Shown here piece after piece: positions 20,355 through 28,200 of a DNA stretch of 28,500 bases. The stretch covers positions 1 through 28,500 of the forward strand of contig JAQGDQ010000639.1 in NCBI GenBank assembly GCA_030141605.1, in the 5' to 3' direction. The notes beneath the pieces were generated by a model, which saw nothing but the letters and a program-made list of their open reading frames with translations, had not been told where the DNA came from and ran no database searches. Made by a program: the position numbers and the translations under genes. The DNA is from Tubiluchus corallicola. Lineage: Eukaryota; Priapulida; Priapulimorpha; Priapulimorphida; Tubiluchidae. The number at the start of each line of letters is the position of its first letter. Within the stretch, counting starts at the first letter, position 1.

Positions 20355-20545
20355 TGCTGTGACCCTGACCCTGACATATGACCTTTTGAGCAATAGTTTT
20401 CCTGCTCAAGATACTCAGAACTACCCCTACGCCAAATTTGATGATTATAGCTTCATACGCTTTGCTTTTGTTATGCAGACAGACAGACAGACAGACACAC
20501 AGACGCTGTAAAATGGCCTACCATCAGCTCGGGTAATGAAATTAT
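20355..20545 (+). repeat. Dispersed repeat with TGACCCTGACCC head and CAGA run
   Basis: Starts with CTGTGACCCTGACCCTGACATATGACC-like sequence, continues through CTACGCCAAATTTGATGATTATAGC, reaches a (CAGA)n run at 20477-20500 and ends AATGGCCTACCATCAGCTCGGG-like. From memory, repeats of this layout (tandem TGACC half-sites, then a 'caagtttgatg' core, then CAGA run) are widespread in marine invertebrates. The tandem GGGTCA/AGGTCA motifs are incidental nuclear-receptor half-sites. Confidence 0.45.
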
Positions 20546-20574
20546 ATTGACAATGTAATTTTAGATTACCTACC

Positions 20575-21106
20575 TACCTGACCACCTAACTTCCTATCTG
20601 GTTGCTTGCCTACTTACATACCTAACTGCCTAAGTACCTACCTAACTACCACCTGCCTAGCTGCCTGCCTACCTACATACATACATACCTACCAACCAAC
20701 CTACCTACCTAGCTACATTCCTACACACCCGTCTACTTATGAAACTATCTAGTTACCTACCTGCCTACCTGCCTAACTGCCTACCTACCTACCTACATAC
20801 CTACCTACCTACTTACCTACCTACATACTTACCTACCTACCTACTTACCTACCTACATACATACATACATACATACATACATACATACATACATACATAC
20901 ATACATACATACATACATACATACATACATACATACATGCATACATACATACATACATACATACATACATACATACATACATACATACATACATACATAC
21001 ATACCTACCTACCTACCTACCTACCTACCTACCTACCTACCTACCTACCTACCTACCTACCTACCTACGTACTTACCTACCTACCTACCTACCTACCTAC
21101 CTACCA
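20575..21106. repeat. (CTAC)n-(ATAC)n-(CTAC)n microsatellite, left inverted arm
   Basis: A degenerate CTAC-rich head (20575-20840) leads to about 40 ATAC units (20850-21003) and then CTAC units to 21104. Inside the head, 20713-20763 is non-repetitive and matches the complement of 22622-22672 at 50 of 51 bases, so this array and the one at 22250-22745 are inverted copies. The YLPT/YIHT open frames are not genes. Confidence 0.93.
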
Positions 21107-21600
21107 ACTTATGGTATGGAGAGTAAAAATGAACTTTAATTTGGAAAAAAACGACATTTCCCATTAGTTTTAATATGAGTTAGAAACGCATGTAACATAC
21201 CATGTTAAATTTCCTCTTTGAGAACTCCACAGATAAGAAGCTCGTGAGAAAACGCTGGGTTTAAACAGCTGTACAACATTCCCAGCATTGCTGCTAATAA
21301 CCTTGTTTTCCCCCGAGCTCTTACGTCTGGAATTCTGTACCAGGAAATCCTTTTTATGAGAACTACAACCTATAACGCTTCAAAAAAACACCAACAGATG
21401 TCGCCTGTCACTCGCAAATTAATTACTCGAGCTCAGTATTTGTGGACAACTAACTGTCGGTAATCTGGAACCTACCAAAATTGTTTCCAGCAGGGCGCAG
21501 CACCTCCATCTAAGGCCGGAGATACATTTTACCTCAGCCCTTTAGCTAAGAGCTCGTCTACGGCAACTTCAATTAAAAAAATAATACTCCTTAGGTAGCA
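21107..21600. other. Unique intron sequence between the inverted arms
   Basis: Nothing coding or repetitive was recognised in this stretch of the gene B intron. Confidence 0.5.
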
Positions 21601-21624
21601 AAATTAGTACAATTCTATTCTTAC

Positions 21625-21697
21625 CTTTGCAAAAACATTGTCCTGCTAAAACTGCTAAAACAACAATTAGGCCTACTAGGCCTACCGAGTACTTCAT
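21625..21697 (-). CDS. Gene B first coding exon: signal peptide
   Basis: Seventy-three bases from ATG (21697-21695) encode MKYSVGLVGLIVVLAVLAGQ followed by CFCK, a clear signal peptide with cleavage likely near FC. The exon ends AAAG|GTAAG in phase 1, which fits the terminal-exon acceptor at 19500. The core sequence differs from gene A but length, phase and role are the same. A pyrimidine-rich stretch and TAG two bases before the ATG (TCTATGTCTCTGACACGTAG) could be an acceptor for an upstream 5' UTR exon, which would let the TATA box at 23132 serve this gene. Confidence 0.75.
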
Positions 21698-22016
21698 CGC
21701 TACGTGTCAGAGACATAGAACGTAATAAAATGCAACTTGACCGGACACAGGAACGGTCACGGCTTGCCAACTGATGCTAGATGCTAGAAAATAGCATGCT
21801 CTCTTGTTTGCACAAGATTGTCTTCAGCAAATCATGGTAATTGGTCGGCGGTGATTTTTAGGCTAGTCGTACAAGGGGCTTTCTTGGTGTTTATTCTACA
21901 AGTTTCGGCGGATGGTCTTCCGTGTTTTAGACAAACACCGAACGCACGAAATAGGCGACTGCACGCGTGAGTTAAAGCGGGGAGAGCAGCCGTGTCATCA
22001 CGGCGTGTGCTTGCTT

Positions 22017-22072
22017 TGAAGTTAAACAGCATCTGACCTGGCTAGTAAGTGGGTAGGAGACTGGTTCCAGGC
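22017..22072 (+). ncRNA. 5S rRNA-like fragment (pseudogene or 5S-derived SINE)
   Basis: GAAGTTAAACAGCATCTGACC, then TGGCTAGTAAGTGGGTAGGAGACTGG, follows the second half of eukaryotic 5S rRNA (GAAGTTAAGCA, GGTTAGTACTTGG, ATGGGTGACC), the region holding the internal polymerase III promoter. By eye about 31 of 45 bases agree. The 5' half of 5S is not recognisable, so this is a decayed copy or the head of a 5S-derived SINE, not a working gene. Confidence 0.4.
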
Positions 22073-22249
22073 AGTTTCGCCTGCAGGATGTGCTCAAATG
22101 AACATAATTAAGACACTTCAGTCATTTAAGTGTCTCAGATTAAAGAGTTTTCTTGATTAATGAGATAGGTGCCGGTGTTACCACAACAGTTTATCATTAG
22201 CAGAAGGCGCTGCCTGTGAGTGCTAAACTTGAGCTACACGCCTAATAGG

Positions 22250-22745
22250 TATGCAGGTGGGTAGAAAGGGAGGGAGCCAGTTATGTAGATGGATAGATGA
22301 GTAGGTAGAGAGGTGGGTAGGTAGGTAGGTAGGTAGGTAGGTAGGTAGGTAGGTAGGTAGGTAGGTAGGTCGGTAGGTCGGTAGGTCGGTAGGTAGGTAG
22401 GCAGGTAGGTAGGTAGGTAGGTAGGTAGGTAGGTAGGTAGGTAGGTAGGTAGATAGTTAAGTAAGTAGGTAGGTAGCTAGGTGGTAGGTAGGTAGAGAGG
22501 TAGGTAGGTAGGTAGGTAGGTAGATAGGTAAAAATGTTAAGTAGATAGGTATGTATGTATGTAAGTATGTATGTATGTATGTATGTATGTATGTAGGTAG
22601 GTAGGTAGGCAGGCAGGTAGCCAGGTAGGTAACTAGATAGTTTCATAAGTAGATGGGTGTGTAGGAATGTAGGTAGATAGGTAGGTAGGCAGGTTGGTTG
22701 GTTGGTAGATAGGTGGGTTTGGTTAGTTGGTTAGGTAGGTAATTA
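22250..22745. repeat. (GTAG)n-(GTAT)n microsatellite, right inverted arm
   Basis: GTAG units (about 22255-22540) with single-base variants, GTAT units (22545-22590), then degenerate GTAG. It is the reverse complement in order and sequence of the array at 20575-21106, proven by the shared non-repetitive 51-base segment. It lies between the spacer promoter at 23.1 kb and the signal exon of gene B. Confidence 0.93.
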
Positions 22746-22759
22746 GATAAGCAGACAAG

Positions 22760-23088
22760 GTTTCAGGTAAGTTTCAGTTCTAAACACTGTACCTGAGAAG
22801 ATGATCCAACGTTGCTAATGTTGTGCACAACGCATGCGCAAAATAGGTGGCTTTCAGCACTTCCCGTGAACTGCTGCAACAGGCAGTACAATCTCCAAGC
22901 AAATTTTTAGATTTTGATGAAGGACACGAGCGTTGCTATTTGGTTTAATATAATTATTCAAGTATTTTTAGCGCAGTAACAATTACTATCACTAACTATT
23001 ACTAAAAGTCCAGAAGCTTGACCACGTGACACATCTAATTTTCTTTGATTAATTTTGGAACACTTTTTGAACGTTTTTGAAATTGTTG
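22760..23088. other. Unique upstream sequence of gene B
   Basis: Nothing recognised. It would be 5' UTR or 5' intron if the TATA box at 23132 drives gene B. Confidence 0.4.
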
Positions 23089-23131
23089 AATTTATTGGAC
23101 TTTCGAACTTCATGGCTGGTCAAGCAACTCC

Positions 23132-23139
23132 TTTATAAA
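23132..23139 (-). promoter_or_regulatory. Candidate TATA box upstream of gene B
   Basis: TTTATAAAGG on the - strand in the same context as at 17081. It lies 1.43 kb from the gene B ATG, so use by gene B would require a long 5' UTR or a 5' UTR intron containing the GTAG array. Confidence 0.35.
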
Positions 23140-24054
23140 CACAACTTACAACAGAATCAACTTCTGTCTCAGTAGGATGTTACAGACAACATGCAACAAA
23201 CTAAATTGAATTTTGCAAAATTTCAACTTACTAAATAAGAATAAAAAAACGAAAAGAACAACAAATAAGAACAGAAAGGTTTTGGTTACTTGCTTGCATA
23301 GGTTTTCCTCCTAACTGCCTCGATATGTCACTTATAACGCTAATTACTGTTGTCGTGGAATCCGTTTTTGGTGAATATGTCATTTAGAACACTCCCTCAA
23401 TTATCGCTTCATTATCGGACCTTTTGTTGTTGTCATAGGATCCGTGTTGTCGTAAAAATTTAGAATGCGGAGTAATTCTTTTGTGTCGTCACTACACAAA
23501 ACTGACGAAAAACTTATTACATGAAATGCGAGAACGAGAAAAAGTCACGGCGAAGTAAATGATTTTATAGAGCTACTTCAAGCAGCCCAAAACGAAGTTT
23601 CATTTTCCTTTGGTCTGGTACTCCAGACCTTACGTCAGTTCCCAGAAACCAAGCTGATAATACATAACTACACTTGGTGAGGATCAATAACCGAGTGGTC
23701 ATGGTATGCGCTAGCAATTAAAGTTAAGCAACAGTGTGAATAGACAGCGAATGGTTGGTACCCTCATGGGTTGAATGCTAGCAAGTTTGAAACACCTCGA
23801 GACTGTTGAGGTGCGACGTTTTTATATCTGAATGTGACCATAACGAGGAATGTCATTCAGTAAGTCATCTTTAATGATTATTCTTAATAATAAGCAAGGA
23901 TCCGGTCGTGCCACAACCATGAGGATTATGTTGGTCTTGTCAATCCATGATGAATTCCAGCATGCAAACTGTATGAAAAATATTTCGATGACATTGTTAG
24001 CTAATATTTTTTATATACTACAGTACAAACACCAAACAGTTTATTATAATGAAA

Positions 24055-24665
24055 ATTAAAGGAAAAGTCAAGCCTTCTGGGAATTTAGGCTGTTTTCAAT
24101 GCTTGTGAAAAGTATTAGAAAGATCCAGTAATAAAACTGTAATAAGCGCCTGGTGTAATTAGTAAAATCACTTTAAAGTCACGATCACTTCATGCTTGGA
24201 CGCTTCCATTTTCAATGGCCTTTCTTCCTCCAATGACGTCATACGTCCTGAATAAAAGTAGCGCACTGTCAACCTTCAGCAAAAGTGTAACAGGTTTTTA
24301 CAAAAACATTAGATAACAGATTTTGTAACGTTTTTGCTTGAATGTTAGGAAAGCTTCAGTTTAAGCAGCGTGCAGTTACGAAGTGTCACGAAGTCTCCCA
24401 GTTACGTCATGATTTTCAAATGAATGGCGGCAACCACCACGCCTGAAAGATTCTATTCAGAGGCAGCGGGTTTTAAATTTATGCTTTATAGGAAGTTTTT
24501 TTTTGAAATTTTCTTTGTTATATTCTTCTACGTTTAAGTGATAACAGTAAAATAAACCCAACATAGTGAGAGACTTATCCTTTCCTTTAGCACACCACAA
24601 ACAGTTTAAGTGAAAACAGTTAAATAAACCCAACGTAGTGAGAGACATATCCTCTCCTTTACCTA
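24055..24665 (-). mobile_element. Minisatellite-bearing dispersed element, third copy
   Basis: On the - strand: two 72-bp units (24530-24660), the linker shared with 2350-2640 (CCTATAAAGCATAAATTTAAAA and the GGCGTGGTGG-TTGCCGCCATTCA region), one 162-bp unit with TGACGTCA at about 24233, and the common tail. A short frame in the linker (AYKHKFK-like, translating as LPIKHKFK) is also open in the copy at 2 kb. Confidence 0.6.
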
Positions 24666-24669
24666 AATC

Positions 24670-25235
24670 TTCACAGGATTTGAAAATTTTACCTGCAGAC
24701 TGGAAACCGTGGAGTGCTCTAATAAACGATAGTGTTCAGTGTCTAAAACAGACGTTTAGGAGTAGTAAAAGAAGAAGACTGAACTCTTAACAACTTTTAA
24801 ACTTCACTCTTATATTTCTCATGAATATGTAAATATGCCACGCGATACCCGTCTGATTTTTACAAATAGAAAGGCATATCAAATTTTAGAGCTTCATTAA
24901 TAAATAGAATTTAGACGTAGAATTTAAAAGACTTAATTATTTATAGTTAAAATTTTTACTTGCCTAACGTTTATTATCAGACCACCTTAGAACAACACAT
25001 CTCGTCAAAATGCGAAAAAGTTCCCATTTTTACTTTTAAGAACAGTGTTTTACAAAATTCATTAGAAAATCTTTAAACATTGTTACTAATTACGTATTTA
25101 AATAAAAATGCACGCGTGTCCCTTCTGCAAAGTCTGCACTTAGTTGCTACAGCTAATTTTGTATTCTTATAAAACATAATACATAACACAGTGGTGCCAT
25201 CTTCTAGGTAGCTAAACTCACGGCATATACATTTT
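24670..25235. other. Region 3' of gene C
   Basis: AT-rich, with no gene recognised. An AATAAA on the - strand at 24970-24975, about 275 nt after the gene C stop, is a candidate polyadenylation signal. A GGTGCCATCTTCTAG motif near 25193 resembles the ~70-bp repeat at 7.3 kb. Confidence 0.45.
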
Positions 25236-25239
25236 GTCT

Positions 25240-28200
25240 CTACACAGTCTCTATTTGTTTTTCCTCAAACCCAATGCTCTCAGCACGTTCCTTGGAGTTT
25301 GGCCTCTCTCGGCGGCGGCTTTGTTTTTCCTCAAACCCGATGCTCTCAGTACGTTCTTTGGAGTTTGGTCTCTCTCGGCAGAGGCTTTGTTTTTCCTCAA
25401 ACCCAATGCTCTCAGCACGTTCCTTTGAGTTCGGTCTCTCTTGGCGGTGGCTTTGTATTTCCTCAAACCCAATGCTCGCAGTACGTTCCTTGGAGTTTGG
25501 TCTCTCTCGGCAAACGCTTTGTTTTTCCTCAAACCCAATGCTCTCAGCACATTCCTTGGAGATTGGCCTCTCTCGGCGGTGGCTTTGTTTTTCCTCAAAC
25601 CCAATGCTCTCTGCACGTTCCTTGGAGTTTGGTCTCTCTCGGCGGTGGCTTTGTTTTTCCTCAAACCCAATGCTCGCAGTACGTTCCTTGGAGTTTGGCC
25701 TCTCTTGGCGGTGGCTTTGTTTTTCCTCAAACCCAATGCTCTCAGCACTATTCTTGGAGTTTGGTGTCTCTTGGCAGTGGCTTTGTTTTTCCTCAAACCC
25801 AATGCTCTCAGTACGTTTCTTGGAGTTTGGTCTCCCTCGGTGGTGTTTTCGTTTTTTCTCAAACCCAGTGTTATCAGCACGTTTCTTGGAGTTTGGTCTC
25901 TCTCGGCGGTGGCTTTGTTTTTCCTCAAACCCAATGCTCTCAGCACATTCCTTGGAGTTTGGTCGCTCTCGGCGGTGGCTTTGTTTTTTCTCAAACCCAA
26001 TGCTCTCTGCACGTTTCTTGGAGTTTGGTCTCTCTCGGCGGTGGCTTTGTTTTTTCTCAAACCCAGTGCTCTCAGTACGTTTCTTGGAGTTTGGTCTCTC
26101 TTGGCGGTGGCTTTGTTTTTCCTCAAACCCAATGCTCTCAGCACGATTCTTGGAGTTTGGTCTCTCTCGTCGGCGATTTTGTTTTCCCTCAAACCCAGTG
26201 CTTTCAGCACCTTCCTTGGAGTTTGATCTCTCTCGGCGATGGCTTTGTTTTTTCTCAAACCCAATACTCTCAGCACATTTCTTGGAGTTTGGTCTCTCTT
26301 GGCGGTGGCTTTGTTTTTCCGCAAACCCAATGCTCTCAGCACGTTCCTTGGAGTTTGGTCTTCCTTGGCGGTGGCTTTGTCTTTCCTCAAACCCAATGCT
26401 CTCAGCACGTTCCTTGGAGTTTGGTCTCTTTCGGCAGTGGCTTTGTTTTTCCTCAAACCCAATGCTCTCTGCACGTTTCTTGGAGTTTGGTCTCCCTCGG
26501 TGGTGTTTTCGTTTTTTCTCAAACCCGGTGCACTCAGTACGTTTCTTGGAGTTTGGTTTCTCTCGGCGGTGGCTTTTTTTCTCAAACCCAGTGTTGTCAG
26601 CACGTTTCTTGGAGTTTGGTCTCTCTCGGCGGTGGCTTTGTTTTTTCTCAAACCCAACACTCTCAGCACGTTTCTTGGAGTTTGGTCTCTCTCGGCAGTG
26701 ACTTTGTTTTTCCTCAAACCCTGCTTTCATCACGTTACTTGGAGTTTGGTCTCTCTCGGCACTGGCTGTGTTTTTCCTCAAACCCAATGCTCTCAGCACC
26801 TTTCTAGGAGTTCGGTCTTTCTCTGTAGTGGCTTTGTTTCTACTCAAACCCAATACTATCTGCACGTTTCCAGAAGTTTGGTCTGTCTCAGCTGTGGCTT
26901 TGTTTTTCGTCAAACCCAAAGCTCCCAGCACGTTTCCAAGAGTTTGGTCTTTTTTGGGTGTGGCTTTGTTTTTCCTCAAACCCAATGCTCCCAGCACGTT
27001 TCCAGGAGTTTGGTCTCTCTCAGCGGTGGCTTTGTTTCTACTCAAACCCAATACTATCTGCACGTTTCCAGAAGTTTGGTCTGTCTCAGCTGTGGCTTTG
27101 TTTTTCGTCAAACCCAAAGCTCCCAGCACGTTTCCAGAAGTTTGGTCTCTCTCAGTGGTGGCTTTGTTTTTTTTCAAACCCGATGCTCCCAGCACGTTTC
27201 CAGAAGTTTGGTCTCTCTCAGTGGTGGCTTTGTTTTTCTTCAAACCCGATGCTCCCAGCACGTTTCCAGGAGTTTGGTCTTTCTCAGTGGTGGCTTTGTT
27301 TTTCTTCAAACCCGATGCTCCCAGCACGTTTCCAGGAGTTTGGTCTCTCTCAGTAGTGGCTTTGTTTTTCTTCAAACCCAATGCTCCCAGCACGTTTCCA
27401 GAAGTTTGGTCTGTCTCAGCTGTGACTTTGTTTTTCCTCAAACCCAATGCTCCCAGCACGTTTCCAGGAGTTTGGTCTCTCTCAGTGGTGGCTTTGTTTT
27501 TCGTCAAACCCGATGCTCCCAGCACGTTTCCAGGAGTTTGGTCTCTCTCAGTGGTGGCTTTGGTTTTCTTCAAACCCGATGCTCCCAGCACGTTTCCAGA
27601 AGTTTGGTCTCTCTCAGCGGTGGCTTTGTTTTTCCTCAAACCCAAAGCTCCCAGCACGTTTCCAAGAGTTTGGTCTTTTTTGGCAGTGGCTCTCACAATT
27701 TTTCCCTCGTTTGCTTCACTGCCTTGCAACCCTCCTTGTCGATCTGATGTAGATCTTTGCTGACTTCTAGTAGAAGTTGTTGATTTCTGTCTTGAGGTTC
27801 TCGCTCTCTTTTCTGCAGCTTCTACAGTAGCTAATCCATAATCATCGTTGCCATCATCATCATCGTTGCCATCACCATCGTCGCCGCCGCTGCCATCATC
27901 ATCACCGACGTCATTGTCGTCATTGCCATCAACATCATCATCGTCGTCATCATTATCATTGCCACCTCTACCTCTACCTCTACCACCACCATCATCGTCA
28001 TCATCATCATCGTCGTCATCATTATCATTGCCACCTCTACCACCACCGTCATCGTCATCATCATCATCGTCACCATCACCATCGTCGTCGTCGCCGTCAT
28101 TATCATTGCTGTCGTTGTCGTCGTTGCCATCACCATCATCATCATCTTCATCATCGTCATCATTATCATTGCTAGCACTACTACCACCATCATCGTCATC

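Larger units (their letters stand above)
23090..24665. repeat. Duplicated intergenic spacer, copy 2 (between genes B and C)
   Basis: Direct-orientation copy of 17038-18600. It shares the TTCGAACTTC head, TATA box, the paired GTTGTCGTGGAATCCG and GTTGTCATAGGATCCG blocks, the tRNA-like segment (23675-23810), the GGATCCGGTCG and CCATGAGGATTATGTTGG blocks, and the minisatellite element. It is fuller than copy 1 within the element. Confidence 0.9.

Noticed and set aside
20739-21167. YLPT/YIHT frames here and at 22281-22646, both starting MKLSSYLP
   Set aside because: The shared start is explained by the inverted repeat; the rest is CTAC/ATAC microsatellite. They lie in the intron or 5' region of gene B.
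22120-22150. Small hairpin AGACACTT/AAGTGTCT
   Set aside because: Only 8-bp arms, expected by chance in a window this size.
25254-27690. CRISPR-like regular array
   Set aside because: There are no unique spacers between repeats; units are contiguous coding repeats in an animal genome.
25234-27763. Plus-strand frames of up to 502 codons over gene C
   Set aside because: Antisense shadows of the 66-bp repeat; the - strand frame is supported by the gene B paralogue.
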